Source: Pseudomonas songnenensis
GTDB lineage: Bacteria; Pseudomonadota; Gammaproteobacteria; Pseudomonadales; Pseudomonadaceae
Length of the DNA: 64,000 nt
Reading direction: 5' to 3'
Assembly: GCF_003696315.1 (NCBI RefSeq)
Contig: NZ_RFFN01000001.1
Location: 603,679 to 667,678 of the forward strand
Shown here: one piece after another, positions 31,149 through 42,603 of the stretch
Layout of the letters: each line of letters begins with the position of its first letter
How positions within the stretch are numbered: the first letter of the stretch is position 1
Made by a program: the position numbers and the translations under genes
The notes under the pieces: generated by a model
What the model saw: only the letters and a program-made list of their open reading frames with translations
What the model was told of the DNA's origin: nothing
Databases searched by the model: none

Positions 31149-33317
31149 ATGCAGCAGCGCCCGTCTTTCGAAAGCCTGTTCCGGCTTTCCCCGAACGCCT
31201 ATGTCCTGCTTGATCGCGATCTGGTCATCCTGGACGCCAATGCAGCTTATCTCGCGCTGACCGGGCGCAAGCTGAAGGAGATCCAGGGGCAGCGCCTGCA
31301 TGAGGCGTTCGCCGCCGATCCGCTCAGTCCAGAAACGACCCGGGTGCAGGAATTGCTCGATTCCTTTGCACGTGTTCTCAGTCGCAAGGCTGTCGATACG
31401 CTGCCGGTGATCCGTTACTCCATCGCGCGGCAAACGCCGCTTGGCCCGGTTTACGAGGATCGTTACTGGAGCGCCACGCATACCCCGATCCTGGACGAGC
31501 AGGGGGAGGTGGCGGCGATTCTGCAGCACACCTCGGATATCACTGAGCTACAGGCGATCAAGGATTCGTTGAGTCAGGCGGCTGGCGGGCGCCAGCCCGT
31601 GCAGCAGCTGGAGCAGAGCGTCATGTCACGGGCGAAGCTGCTGCAATCGGAAGGCGAGCAGTTGCGGCGTTTGTTCGCCCAGGCCCCCGGGTTCGTCTGT
31701 TTTCTGCGAGGCCCGCGGCACGTCTACGAGCTGGTGAATGATGCCTATCGGCAGGTCACCGGCCACCGTCAGCTACTGGGCAAGACGATTCGCGACGGCT
31801 TGCCGGAGATCGAGGGGCAGGTCCTGATCGGCTTGCTCGATGACGTCTATCGGACCGGTCAGCCGTATATCGGCAAACGCGTGTCGCTGTTCCTCAAGCG
31901 GCAGCCGGGTCGGGAGCCCGAAGAGGTGATTCTCGACTTTGTACTGCAGCCAATCTTCGAAAACGACGGCAAGGTGATCGGTATCTTCGTTCAAGGACAG
32001 GACGTCACCGACCAGCAGCGCAACGAGACGGAGCTGCGCCGCTATCGCGATCATCTGGAAGAGCTGGTGCGCGAGCGCACGCTGGCGCTGCAGCAGAGCG
32101 AGGCTGAGCGACAGATGACCGAACAGGCGCTGCTCCAGGCTCAGCGTCTGGAGGCGGTGGGCAAGCTGACCGGCGGCATCGCCCACGATTTCAACAACAT
32201 GCTGCAGATCATCGGCGGCAACCTGCAGCTGTTGCGGCGCAGTCTAGGTGGTGACGAAACCGCCGCGCGCCGGCTGGACTCTGCTGTCAGTGGGGTCGAG
32301 AAGGGCGCGCGTCTTGCGTCGCAACTACTCGCCTTTGCCAGTCGCCAGCCATTGCTTCCGCAGCAGGTGCATCTGCCGGACCTGCTTGAGCAGATGCATG
32401 AGTTGCTCAACGGTGCCCTGGGTTCGGCCGTGCAGCTCGAACTGCAGGTGTTGGGTCAGCCGTGGCCGGTATTCGTGGATGTCGGCAACCTGCAGAGCGT
32501 GGTGCTGAATCTTGCTGCGAACGCGCGTGATGCGATGTCCGGTGGCGGTCGCGTCGTGCTGCGCCTGGAGAATCGCCTGCTGGGCGCAGACGTTCCGGTC
32601 GGTCAGGGGGGTGACTATGTGTTGCTCAGCGTGATCGATGAGGGGAGCGGCATGACCGAGGATGTGCGCGCCAGGGCATTCGAGCCGTTCTTCAGTACCA
32701 AACAGAACAGCAATGCTTCCGGTCTCGGCCTGAGCATGGTCTATGGCTTCGTCAAGCAGAGTGGTGGCTTCGTCACCCTGGAGAGTGGCGAGCAGGGCGG
32801 CACGGCCGTGCATGTTCACTTGCCGCGCCACGTGGAAGGCGAGCAGCAGCACTCGGGTGTGGGCGGCGACGCTGCAGTCGAGCTGATCCCGGATCAGGCT
32901 GACACCTCTCCCGCGGCTGCTGAGTCGGGCGCGGACTCAGAGGATGGCAGCCTTCGGATTCTCTTCGTCGAGGATGACCCTACGCTGCGCATGCTGACCG
33001 GGGAAGTGATGATGGAGCTCGGTCACCAGGTCGTTGCCAGTGAGACGGCGGAAGAGGCGCTGGAAATTCTCGAGCAGCAGCCGTTCGATGTACTGCTGAC
33101 CGATGTCGGCCTGGCTGGGATGAGCGGAATCGATCTGGCGCGCGAAGCCGGTACGCGTCAGCCGCTGCTGTCATTGGTGATCGCTTCGGGCTATCCGGTC
33201 AATGCGTCGGACGTCGGGCTCGATCGACTGCGTACCATGCTCAAGCCGTACGATATTCATCAGGTTCGCGAGTTGCTTGACGGCATTCGCGCCGAGCGTG
33301 CCGCGCTGCACGTCTGA
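31149..33317 (+). CDS. Hybrid sensor histidine kinase (PAS-PAS-HisKA-HATPase-REC)
   Basis: A 722-residue signalling protein without membrane segments, so probably cytoplasmic. An N-terminal PAS domain (about 8-125, FRLSPNAYVLLDRDLVILDA) is followed by a second PAS (about 165-295, PGFVCFLRGPRHVYELVNDAY) and a coiled coil. A HisKA dimerisation domain carries the phosphoacceptor His346 (GGIAHDFNNML). A HATPase domain (NLAANARDAM, DEGSGM, GLGLSMVYG) follows. A C-terminal receiver (about 600-720) has acidic residues EDD and phosphoacceptor Asp652 (LLTDVGL). It belongs to the HDFNN kinase group. GGAGG precedes the ATG. No cognate regulator or output gene adjoins, and the ligand is unknown. Its position between rlmB and rpsF differs from the gene order I recall in P. 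aeruginosa. Confidence 0.93.
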   Translation: MQQRPSFESLFRLSPNAYVLLDRDLVILDANAAYLALTGRKLKEIQGQRLHEAFAADPLSPETTRVQELLDSFARVLSRKAVDTLPVIRYSIARQTPLGPVYEDRYWSATHTPILDEQGEVAAILQHTSDITELQAIKDSLSQAAGGRQPVQQLEQSVMSRAKLLQSEGEQLRRLFAQAPGFVCFLRGPRHVYELVNDAYRQVTGHRQLLGKTIRDGLPEIEGQVLIGLLDDVYRTGQPYIGKRVSLFLKRQPGREPEEVILDFVLQPIFENDGKVIGIFVQGQDVTDQQRNETELRRYRDHLEELVRERTLALQQSEAERQMTEQALLQAQRLEAVGKLTGGIAHDFNNMLQIIGGNLQLLRRSLGGDETAARRLDSAVSGVEKGARLASQLLAFASRQPLLPQQVHLPDLLEQMHELLNGALGSAVQLELQVLGQPWPVFVDVGNLQSVVLNLAANARDAMSGGGRVVLRLENRLLGADVPVGQGGDYVLLSVIDEGSGMTEDVRARAFEPFFSTKQNSNASGLGLSMVYGFVKQSGGFVTLESGEQGGTAVHVHLPRHVEGEQQHSGVGGDAAVELIPDQADTSPAAAESGADSEDGSLRILFVEDDPTLRMLTGEVMMELGHQVVASETAEEALEILEQQPFDVLLTDVGLAGMSGIDLAREAGTRQPLLSLVIASGYPVNASDVGLDRLRTMLKPYDIHQVRELLDGIRAERAALHV

Positions 33318-33353
33318 GATGCGCTGGGCTGGTTAAATATTCACCAGTTTGCC

Positions 33354-33382
33354 TTGCGCCACTGTCGGCCCTTCTCTAGAAT
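33354..33382 (+). promoter_or_regulatory. Sigma-70 promoter of the rpsF ribosomal operon
   Basis: TTGCGC (33354-33359), 17-base spacer, TAGAAT (33377-33382), followed by a GC-rich discriminator (GGCGCCCC). The position is about 115 bases before rpsF, leaving a leader of about 108 bases. Confidence 0.78.
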
Positions 33383-33451
33383 GGCGCCCCTTGCCTGGAT
33401 GGCAGGCGTTTGCGCGCCTTTCTGCAAGCAAGACAACAAGTCATTCACTCC

Positions 33452-33481
33452 TTGCCTGACCGCATCGTCGGCAGGCTGCAA
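33452..33481 (+). promoter_or_regulatory. Leader hairpin before rpsF, candidate S6:S18 autoregulatory site
   Basis: In the rpsF leader, TTGCCTG and CAGGC-TGCAA can pair (core stem GCCTG 33454-33458 with CAGGC 33472-33476) around an inner ACCG...CGG element. Bacterial rpsF leaders often carry a hairpin with a CCG bulge bound by the S6:S18 complex; the CCG here suggests such a site, but the exact fold is inference. Confidence 0.45.
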
Positions 33482-33497
33482 CCCGTAAGGAGCAATT

Positions 33498-33914
33498 ATG
33501 CGTCATTACGAAATCATCTTTCTGGTTCACCCGGACCAGAGCGAACAGGTCGGCGGCATGGTGGAGCGTTACACCAAGCTGATCGAAGAAGACGGTGGCA
33601 AGATTCACCGCCTGGAAGACTGGGGCCGTCGTCAGCTGGCTTACGCCATCAACAACGTGCACAAGGCTCACTATGTGATGCTGAACGTCGAGTGCAGTGG
33701 CAAGGCCCTGGCCGAGCTGGAAGACAACTTCCGCTACAACGACGCCGTCATCCGCAACCTGATCATTCGTCGCGACGAAGCCGAGACCGAACAGTCTGAA
33801 ATGCTCAAGGCCGAGGAAAACCGTAGCGAACGCCGCGAGCGTCGTGATCGCCCTGACAACACTGATGGCTCCAACGAGAGCGACAGTGACAGCGATAACA
33901 ACGCTGACGAGTAA
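33498..33914 (+). CDS. rpsF: 30S ribosomal protein S6 (bS6)
   Basis: A 138-residue small-subunit protein that binds S18 and the central domain of 16S rRNA. The family N-terminus [18 protein letters not shown] is present, and [17 protein letters not shown] follows. The last 35 or so residues form a highly charged tail (Arg/Glu-rich, then Ser/Asp/Asn-rich) ending NNADE; in Escherichia coli and Pseudomonas the S6 tail is extended with glutamates by RimK. The Shine-Dalgarno is AAGGAG. It is the first gene of the rpsF-rpsR-DUF2232-rplI operon. Confidence 0.98.
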   Translation: MRHYEIIFLVHPDQSEQVGGMVERYTKLIEEDGGKIHRLEDWGRRQLAYAINNVHKAHYVMLNVECSGKALAELEDNFRYNDAVIRNLIIRRDEAETEQSEMLKAEENRSERRERRDRPDNTDGSNESDSDSDNNADE

Positions 33915-33942
33915 TCCACGGATCTATTGAGGAGCCTATTTC

Positions 33943-34173
33943 ATGGCACGTTTTTTCCGTCGTCGTAAGTTCTGCCGTTTCACCGCCGAAGGCGTGAAAG
34001 AGATCGACTACAAGGATCTCAACACCCTGAAGGCCTACATCTCCGAGACCGGCAAGATTGTTCCTAGCCGTATCACCGGAACCAAGGCACGTTATCAGCG
34101 TCAGCTGGCTACCGCTATCAAGCGCGCCCGCTACCTGGCCCTGCTGCCCTACACCGACAGCCACGGCCGTTGA
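33943..34173 (+). CDS. rpsR: 30S ribosomal protein S18 (bS18)
   Basis: A 76-residue basic protein of the 30S platform that forms a heterodimer with S6. The sequence [17 protein letters not shown], followed by the conserved [20 protein letters not shown] region, is essentially invariant in the genus. It lies 28 bp after rpsF with GAGGAG upstream. One cysteine (Cys11), as in related S18 proteins. Confidence 0.99.
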   Translation: MARFFRRRKFCRFTAEGVKEIDYKDLNTLKAYISETGKIVPSRITGTKARYQRQLATAIKRARYLALLPYTDSHGR

Positions 34174-34207
34174 TCCGGCTGGTCGGCAGAAGTAAAGGAT
34201 AAATCGC

Positions 34208-35101
34208 ATGCGCGCCCTGGCTGAGTTCATCATGCGCGGCCGTATGCAGGCCATCTTCGTGGTGGCCGGGGCTGCGGCGCTGCCCATGTTGTTCTGGTTG
34301 AGTGCTGCTGCGGGCTGCCTGGTGCTGTTGCGGCGGGGCCTCAACGATGCGCTGGGTGTGCTGGTCTGGGCCGTATTGCCGGCGCTGGCCTGGTGGTACT
34401 TCGGCGATCCGCGAACCCTGCTGGTACTGTTGGGCTCGCTGGGGCTGGCGCTGCTGTTGCGCAGCCAGGCGTCGTGGGAGCGGGTCATGTTATGCAGCGT
34501 GGGGCTCGGACTGTTGTATGTCTGGGCGCTCGGTGCGGTGTTTGGCGAGCCCATCGCGGCGCTGGCCAGCGAACTGCAGAAAGTGTTGCCCGACGCATTG
34601 TCGGGTGCCTATCAGCAGCTTTCGGTGGAAGAGCGCGGGCGTTTGGAATCACTGCTGGCACCTGTGCTGACCGGTCTTCTGGCCGCCCTGTTGCAGATCG
34701 TCACCCTGCTGAGCCTGATGCTTGGTCGTTACTGGCAGGCTGCGTTGTACAACCCAGGCGGATTCGGCAGCGAGTTTCGTGCGCTGCGGTTTCCACCGCT
34801 GCTGGCGATGTCGCTGCTGGTCGGCATGCTGCTGGGGCCAAATCTCGGTGCGCAGCTGGCCGTGCTGACGCCTCTGTGCAGCGTGCCGCTGGTATTCGCC
34901 GGCATCGCGCTGATGCATGGGTTGGTGGCTCAGGGACGTCTGCCGCGATTCTGGCTGGTGGGTCTGTACGTCACGCTGGTGCTGTTCATGCAGTTGATTT
35001 ATCCGTTACTGGCCGTTTTGGCCATTGTCGACAGTCTGTTTGATTTTCGTGGTCGCGCAGCCGGTAAGAACGGTGCGGGACCTGCGAACGGTGAAGGTTA
35101 A
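34208..35101 (+). CDS. DUF2232-family inner-membrane protein
   Basis: A 297-residue integral membrane protein with about eight hydrophobic segments (for example residues 17-40, 50-90, 95-120, 150-180, 195-225 and 235-280). It occupies the position between rpsR and rplI where pseudomonads encode a DUF2232 protein (YybS-like). Codon use is Leu/Val/Gly-rich, as expected for membrane proteins. The function is unknown. The location inside a ribosomal protein operon suggests growth-rate-coupled expression. The start codon has AAAGGAT upstream, 34 bp after rpsR. Confidence 0.85.
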   Translation: MRALAEFIMRGRMQAIFVVAGAAALPMLFWLSAAAGCLVLLRRGLNDALGVLVWAVLPALAWWYFGDPRTLLVLLGSLGLALLLRSQASWERVMLCSVGLGLLYVWALGAVFGEPIAALASELQKVLPDALSGAYQQLSVEERGRLESLLAPVLTGLLAALLQIVTLLSLMLGRYWQAALYNPGGFGSEFRALRFPPLLAMSLLVGMLLGPNLGAQLAVLTPLCSVPLVFAGIALMHGLVAQGRLPRFWLVGLYVTLVLFMQLIYPLLAVLAIVDSLFDFRGRAAGKNGAGPANGEG

Positions 35102-35122
35102 AAGTTAAGAGGTAAGACTCAA

Positions 35123-35569
35123 ATGGAAGTCATCCTGCTGGAAAAAGTCGCAAACCTGGGCAACCTGGGCGACAAGGTAAACGTCAAGTCTGGTTACGGC
35201 CGCAACTACCTGCTGCCGCAGCGCAAGGCTACTGCTGCTACCGCAGCTAACATCGCCGAGTTCGAAGCTCGTCGTGCTGACCTGGAAAAAGCTGCTGCCG
35301 AGCGCAAGGCATCTGCCGAAGCTCGCGCTGCTCAGCTGGCCGAGCTGGAAGTCACCATCACCGCTACTGCGGGCGATGAGGGCAAGCTGTTCGGTTCCAT
35401 CGGTACTCACGACATCGCCGACGCACTGACCGCCTCTGGCGTTGAAGTGGCGAAGAGCGAAGTTCGTCTGCCGAACGGCACCATCCGCCAGGTTGGTGAA
35501 TACGACGTGGCTGTGCATCTGCACACCGACGTCGAAGCGACCGTCAAGCTGATCGTCGTAGCCGGCTAA
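35123..35569 (+). CDS. rplI: 50S ribosomal protein L9 (bL9)
   Basis: A 148-residue two-domain protein. The N-terminal domain binds 23S rRNA ([19 protein letters not shown], then [10 protein letters not shown]). A long exposed helix rich in Ala/Glu/Lys (about 40-75) leads to the C-terminal domain ([16 protein letters not shown]). L9 affects reading-frame maintenance. It is the last gene of the ribosomal operon and is followed by a hairpin and T-run before dnaB. Confidence 0.99.
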   Translation: MEVILLEKVANLGNLGDKVNVKSGYGRNYLLPQRKATAATAANIAEFEARRADLEKAAAERKASAEARAAQLAELEVTITATAGDEGKLFGSIGTHDIADALTASGVEVAKSEVRLPNGTIRQVGEYDVAVHLHTDVEATVKLIVVAG

Positions 35570-35608
35570 GCCATCGTCTGGCACCGCTGGTGCCTGACGA
35601 GTAACATC

Positions 35609-35649
35609 GGGCGCGTTTCCATGCGAATGGAGCGTGCCCTTTGTTTTTC
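35609..35649 (+). terminator. Probable terminator after rplI
   Basis: GGGCGCGTTTCC can pair with GGAGCGTGCCC (two wobble pairs, one bulge) across an 8-base loop, followed by TTTGTTTTT. It lies 40 bases past the rplI stop and just upstream of dnaB. Confidence 0.7.
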
Positions 35650-35672
35650 TGTAGTTCCGAATTCCGAGTGCC

Positions 35673-37067
35673 ATGAACGACATCAGCGTCCCGCAGCAAT
35701 ATGATCTGGAAACCGCCGCACTAAAGGTGCCGCCACACTCCATCGAAGCAGAGCAAGCGGTGCTCGGCGGTCTGATGCTGGACAACAATGCCTGGGAACG
35801 CGTGCTCGACCAGGTATCCGATGGCGATTTCTATCGTCACGATCATCGCCTCATTTTCCGCGCCATCTTTACCCTCGCCGAGCGTAACTCGCCCTTCGAT
35901 GTGGTCACCCTGTCCGAGCAGCTGGACAAGGAAGGGCACCTGCCGCAGGTCGGTGGCCTGGCCTATCTCGGTGAGCTGGCGAAGAACACCCCGTCGGTGG
36001 CGAACATCAAGGCCTACGCGCAGATCATTCGCGAGCGGGCCACCCTGCGCCAGCTGATCGGCATCAGCAACGAGATCGCCGACAGCGCCTACGCACCGCA
36101 GGGTCGCACCGGTGAGGAAATTCTCGATGAGGCCGAGCGCCTGATCTTCCAGATCGCCGAGGCACGGCCCAAGACCGGCGGTCCGGTGGGCATCAACGAT
36201 ATTCTGGTAAAGGCGATCGATCGCATTGATACCTTGTTCAATGCGGGCGAGGCGATTACCGGCCTTTCCACCGGCTTTACCGATCTGGATGAAGCCACCA
36301 ACGGGCTGCAGCCGGCCGACCTGATCATCGTCGCCGGCCGTCCCTCCATGGGTAAGACGACCTTTGCCATGAACCTTGTCGAGAACGCCGTGCTGCGCAC
36401 CGACAAGGCGGTACTGGTGTTCTCCCTGGAAATGCCCGCCGACTCCATCGTCATTCGTATGCTCGCGTCGCTCGGCCGCATCGACCAGACCAAGGTGCGC
36501 GCCGGTAAGCTCGAAGACGATGACTGGCCGCGACTGACTTCGGCGGTGAACCTGCTCAACGACCGCAAGCTCTTCATCGACGACACCGCAGGCATCAGTC
36601 CGTCAGAGATGCGCGCGCGAACCCGGCGCCTGGCTCGTGAACACGGCGAGATCGCCATGATCATGGTCGACTACCTGCAGCTGATGCAGATCCCCGGTTC
36701 GAGTGGCGACAACCGTACCAATGAGATCTCCGAGATTTCCCGCTCGCTCAAGGGGCTGGCGAAGGAATTCAACTGTCCGGTGATCGCCCTGTCGCAGCTC
36801 AACCGCTCGCTCGAACAGCGACCCAACAAGCGCCCGGTGAACTCCGACCTGCGTGAATCGGGGGCGATCGAGCAGGACGCCGACATCATCATGTTCGTTT
36901 ACCGGGACGAGGTGTATCACCCGGAAACCGAGTACAAGGGTGTCGCCGAAATCATCATCGGCAAGCAGCGTAACGGCCCGATCGGCACCACGCGTCTGGC
37001 GTTTCTCGGCCGCTATTCGCGCTTCGAAAATCTGGCTCCGGGCAGCTATCAGTTCGACGACGACTGA
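35673..37067 (+). CDS. dnaB: Replicative DNA helicase DnaB
   Basis: A 464-residue hexameric 5'-3' helicase of the replication fork. An N-terminal helical domain (PPHSIEAEQAVLGGLMLDN) binds primase and loader, and the RecA-like C-terminal domain contains Walker A GRPSMGKTTFAMN near residue 223, MVDYLQLM, and the SQLNRSLEQR and ESGAIEQDADIIMFVYRDE motifs. No intein interrupts it. It lies 103 bp after rplI, beyond a likely terminator, and 135 bp upstream of alr. Confidence 0.98.
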   Translation: MNDISVPQQYDLETAALKVPPHSIEAEQAVLGGLMLDNNAWERVLDQVSDGDFYRHDHRLIFRAIFTLAERNSPFDVVTLSEQLDKEGHLPQVGGLAYLGELAKNTPSVANIKAYAQIIRERATLRQLIGISNEIADSAYAPQGRTGEEILDEAERLIFQIAEARPKTGGPVGINDILVKAIDRIDTLFNAGEAITGLSTGFTDLDEATNGLQPADLIIVAGRPSMGKTTFAMNLVENAVLRTDKAVLVFSLEMPADSIVIRMLASLGRIDQTKVRAGKLEDDDWPRLTSAVNLLNDRKLFIDDTAGISPSEMRARTRRLAREHGEIAMIMVDYLQLMQIPGSSGDNRTNEISEISRSLKGLAKEFNCPVIALSQLNRSLEQRPNKRPVNSDLRESGAIEQDADIIMFVYRDEVYHPETEYKGVAEIIIGKQRNGPIGTTRLAFLGRYSRFENLAPGSYQFDDD

Positions 37068-37202
37068 CCTGAGCCGGAGGAGTATGGGTATTCGAAGGCG
37101 TACGGCATGATCCGTGGCGCGCTTTCGGCAGAACCTCTGCCTGCGCGCCCCGGTCGACAGGAGTAAGATTTCGTCCACCCGCCGTTGTACAGGAAGATTT
37201 TC

Positions 37203-38279
37203 ATGCGCCCGCTGGTTGCCACGGTCGATCTGACCGCGCTTCGTCACAACTACCTGCTAGCCAAGCAATGCGCACCGCAGCGCAAGGCGTTTGCCGTGGT
37301 CAAGGCGAACGCCTACGGGCATGGCGCGCGCGAGGCGGTAACGGCACTGCGCGAGATTGCCGATGGTTTTGCCGTGGCCTGTCTGGAAGAGGCGGAAGAT
37401 GTCCGTCTCAGCGCGCCGGACGCGCGTATCCTGCTGCTTGAAGGCTGTTTCGAACCGGCCGAGTATCTACGCGCAGCCGAATTGCGGCTGGATGTCGCCG
37501 TCCAGGACCAGCGCCAGGCTGACTGGCTGTTGGCCGCCGATATCAGTCGACCACTCAACGTCTGGTTGAAGCTGGATTCCGGCATGCATCGGCTCGGCTT
37601 CACTTTGGAGGGGCTGCGTGACTGCCATGAGCGACTCAAGGGCAAGGCGCAGGTCGGTGAACTGAACCTGATCAGCCATTTTGCCTGCGCCGATGAACGC
37701 GGCCACCCGCTGACTGAGCTGCAGCTGGAGCGTTACGCTGAGTTGCTGCCGCTGGAGTTCGACAACTGCTCGCTGGCCAACTCCGCCGCGGTCCTGACAT
37801 TACCCCAGGCGCACATGGCGTGGATTCGTCCCGGCATCATGCTTTACGGCGCCACGCCGTTTGCCGAGCTGAGCGCACAGGCGCTCGGTCTGCGGCCGGT
37901 GATGACGCTCACCGGCGCCCTGATCGCCATTCGTGAGCTGGAGCCGGGCGAGAGTGTCGGCTACGGTGCCAGTTGGGTGGCGCAGCGCCCTTCGCGAATC
38001 GGCACCGTCAGCTGCGGTTATGCCGACGGCTATCCGCGTACCGCACCTTCCGGCACCTCGGTGGTGATCCATGGCCAGCGCGTGCCGCTGGCCGGCCGGG
38101 TGTCGATGGACATGCTGGCAGTCGATCTGACCGACGTGCCGCAGGCGCAGCTCGGGGATGCCGTGGAGCTGTGGGGGCCGCAGATGCCGATCGACGAGCT
38201 GGCGCAGGCCTGCGGGACCATCGGCTACGAGCTGCTGACCAAGGTGACCGGTCGGGTACCGCGCCGCTACGTCGGCTGA
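37203..38279 (+). CDS. alr: Alanine racemase
   Basis: A 358-residue PLP enzyme interconverting L- and D-alanine for peptidoglycan. The PLP lysine lies in AVVKANAYGHG near residue 33, and the catalytic tyrosine in GYADGYPR near 255. The start at 37203 (MRPLVATVDL) is supported by AGGA upstream; a codon six residues earlier is less likely. Length is typical. The 3' end overlaps the convergent diguanylate cyclase gene by 13 bp, so the two transcripts are antisense at their ends. Confidence 0.97.
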   Translation: MRPLVATVDLTALRHNYLLAKQCAPQRKAFAVVKANAYGHGAREAVTALREIADGFAVACLEEAEDVRLSAPDARILLLEGCFEPAEYLRAAELRLDVAVQDQRQADWLLAADISRPLNVWLKLDSGMHRLGFTLEGLRDCHERLKGKAQVGELNLISHFACADERGHPLTELQLERYAELLPLEFDNCSLANSAAVLTLPQAHMAWIRPGIMLYGATPFAELSAQALGLRPVMTLTGALIAIRELEPGESVGYGASWVAQRPSRIGTVSCGYADGYPRTAPSGTSVVIHGQRVPLAGRVSMDMLAVDLTDVPQAQLGDAVELWGPQMPIDELAQACGTIGYELLTKVTGRVPRRYVG

Positions 38280-40132
38280 TCGTCTGGTTGCCGTTGCTCG
38301 TCCTGCTGTACCCAGTTCCCGCGTCCCTGATGCTTGGCGCGGTAAAGCGCCTCATCCGCGGCCTTGTACAGCTGCGAAAACCCCTCGGCGTGGCGTGGAA
38401 AGAACGCCGCGCCAATGCTAATCGTGACAGTCAGGCTGATGCCGCGGTAGGGCACGGGCTGCGATAGTTCGTGCAGCAGCCGTTCGGCGATCTGCGCAGC
38501 GTCCTGTTCGACGTTCGGACCGGTGAGCAGCACAGCGAATTCATCCCCGCCCAGTCGTGCCGCCATATCGCTGCTGCGTACCAGGTCGCGCAGCCGCTGG
38601 CTGAGTGAACGCAGCAGCAGATCGCCGGCATCGTGGCCGTGGCTATCGTTGATGGGCTTGAAGTGGTCAAGGTCGATGAGCAGCAGGCCGATGGATTCAT
38701 GGCGGCGTCTGGCATCGCTCAGCGCCATCTCGACACGTTCGATCAGGTAGCGCCGGTTGGGTAGCTCGGTCAGCGGGTCGTGGAAGGCGACCTGTTTGAG
38801 CTCGACTTCCCGTTCGCTGAGATGCCGGTTGGCTTCGGCGAGCTCGGCGGTGCGCAATTCCACCGCCAGGCTGAGCTGCTCGGCACTGGCCTGAACCTGC
38901 CTCAGTCGTGCGCTCTTTTCCTGATCCGCATGCTCCAGCGCTGCTGCCCGTTCCTGTTTGAGGATCTGGATGCGGTAGGCCAGCGCAAAGGAGAACAGGA
39001 TGGATTCTGCGGTCACCGCCAGCGGGAAGAGGTAGGCATTCCAGTTCGCAGGCTGAACTATGCCGGTGGCGCGCAGCAGAAGCAGGTTGACGCTGGCCAG
39101 GATCACGCCGAAGCCGAGCAGATAGAGTAGCGCCGGGAAATAGCCCTGGCGCCAGCGTCGGAACGAAGCCCATAGCGAGGCGGGGATCGCGGTGAGCGCC
39201 AGGGCCACGAATACCCAGGCGCCGAACGCCCGCCAGCCGAAGGCGTTGAGCAGTACGGCCGTGACATAGAGAATCAGGGCGAAGGTCAGCAGGCGATGGG
39301 CCCAGGGCACGAACTGCCGCGTCTGCAACAGCGTCTGGGTGAAGCGGCAGGCGCTGAAGCCCCAGAGTGCCGGGATGCTGATGCGGTCGAGCCAGAAGGG
39401 CACCGGGCCGCCTGGCCAGAGGTACTGAAAGCCATGGCCGGTCATCGCCAGGATCATCAGCAACGCGCCGGTGGTGGTCACCACGTACCAGAAATAGGCG
39501 CTGTCGCGCAGGCTGAGAAAGATGAACAGGTTGTACAGCAGCATCGCCAGGATGACGCCGTAGATCAGGCCGAGAAACAGGTTCTCGCCCACGGCCTGCT
39601 CCTGCAGGGCGTCGAGCTGCCAGGCCTTGAGCGGAAAGGAGTTGCCTGCGGGATCATGGCTGCGCAGGTAGAAGGTCACCGGCTGCTGGTCGCCGAGAGG
39701 TGGAAGCCTGAACAGCATGCGCCGGTAGGCATGGTCGCGGCCCTCGTGAAAGCCGACCAGCTCGCCGGATTGACGCTCGGTCCAGCCACCGTTGCCGTCC
39801 GGCAAATAGATGCGCAGGTCCTTCAGCGTTACCGAGCCAACTTCCAGCCACCACTGCGGCGGCGCGTCGCTGTCCCGTTGCAGGCTGACGCGGATCCACC
39901 AGGGATGCGGACTCTGTCCGACGCTGGCCTTGCCTTCGGCTGGCAGGAACCGCGCCTGTACGTCTGGGTCTTGCAGCTCGTCGATGCTCAGCTCGGCGCC
40001 GGGATCCATCAGCAATTCCACGTGGGCATTCAGACTGCGGCCGCTGTCATGTGCGCCGATCAGGGCAGTATCGGCATGGGCCGGCAAGAGCGTGCCTAGG
40101 CACAGCAGCAGGGCGAGGAGGATGGCGTGCAC
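38267..40132 (-). CDS. Diguanylate cyclase with 7TMR-DISM sensor region
   Basis: A 621-residue membrane protein predicted to make cyclic di-GMP. A signal peptide (AILLALLLCLGTLLPAHA) is followed by a periplasmic 7TMR-DISM extracellular domain (about 25-165) and seven membrane helices (about 185-385). A coiled coil precedes a GGDEF domain with intact GGDEF near residue 526 and an RSSD inhibitory site five residues before it, so product inhibition is expected. The start is GTG at 40132 with GGGAG upstream. The frame stays open far upstream through the antisense of ygiQ, but that is not coding. It corresponds in position to the DISM cyclase next to alr in Pseudomonas. DISM domains often bind carbohydrates; the ligand is unknown. 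Confidence 0.92.
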   Translation of the reverse strand: MHAILLALLLCLGTLLPAHADTALIGAHDSGRSLNAHVELLMDPGAELSIDELQDPDVQARFLPAEGKASVGQSPHPWWIRVSLQRDSDAPPQWWLEVGSVTLKDLRIYLPDGNGGWTERQSGELVGFHEGRDHAYRRMLFRLPPLGDQQPVTFYLRSHDPAGNSFPLKAWQLDALQEQAVGENLFLGLIYGVILAMLLYNLFIFLSLRDSAYFWYVVTTTGALLMILAMTGHGFQYLWPGGPVPFWLDRISIPALWGFSACRFTQTLLQTRQFVPWAHRLLTFALILYVTAVLLNAFGWRAFGAWVFVALALTAIPASLWASFRRWRQGYFPALLYLLGFGVILASVNLLLLRATGIVQPANWNAYLFPLAVTAESILFSFALAYRIQILKQERAAALEHADQEKSARLRQVQASAEQLSLAVELRTAELAEANRHLSEREVELKQVAFHDPLTELPNRRYLIERVEMALSDARRRHESIGLLLIDLDHFKPINDSHGHDAGDLLLRSLSQRLRDLVRSSDMAARLGGDEFAVLLTGPNVEQDAAQIAERLLHELSQPVPYRGISLTVTISIGAAFFPRHAEGFSQLYKAADEALYRAKHQGRGNWVQQDEQRQPDDQPT

Positions 40133-40300
40133 CAGGATCTCCCGGGCTCGATGCGTGGGTCGGGTGGCGCGAGTATAGCGGGCGACAATGACACTGCGCG
40201 CGCCCGTCGCCAAGGTTGATAAAGACCCTGCACGCTGGTCGGACTTGGTTATTTTTTGTGCTATATTCCGCGCCCGTTTTCGTTGCCCCGGTTTCCCGCC

Positions 40301-42580
<2,280 letters not shown>

Positions 42581-42603
42581 CGTTAGCGGTTCCTCGGCAC
42601 AAG

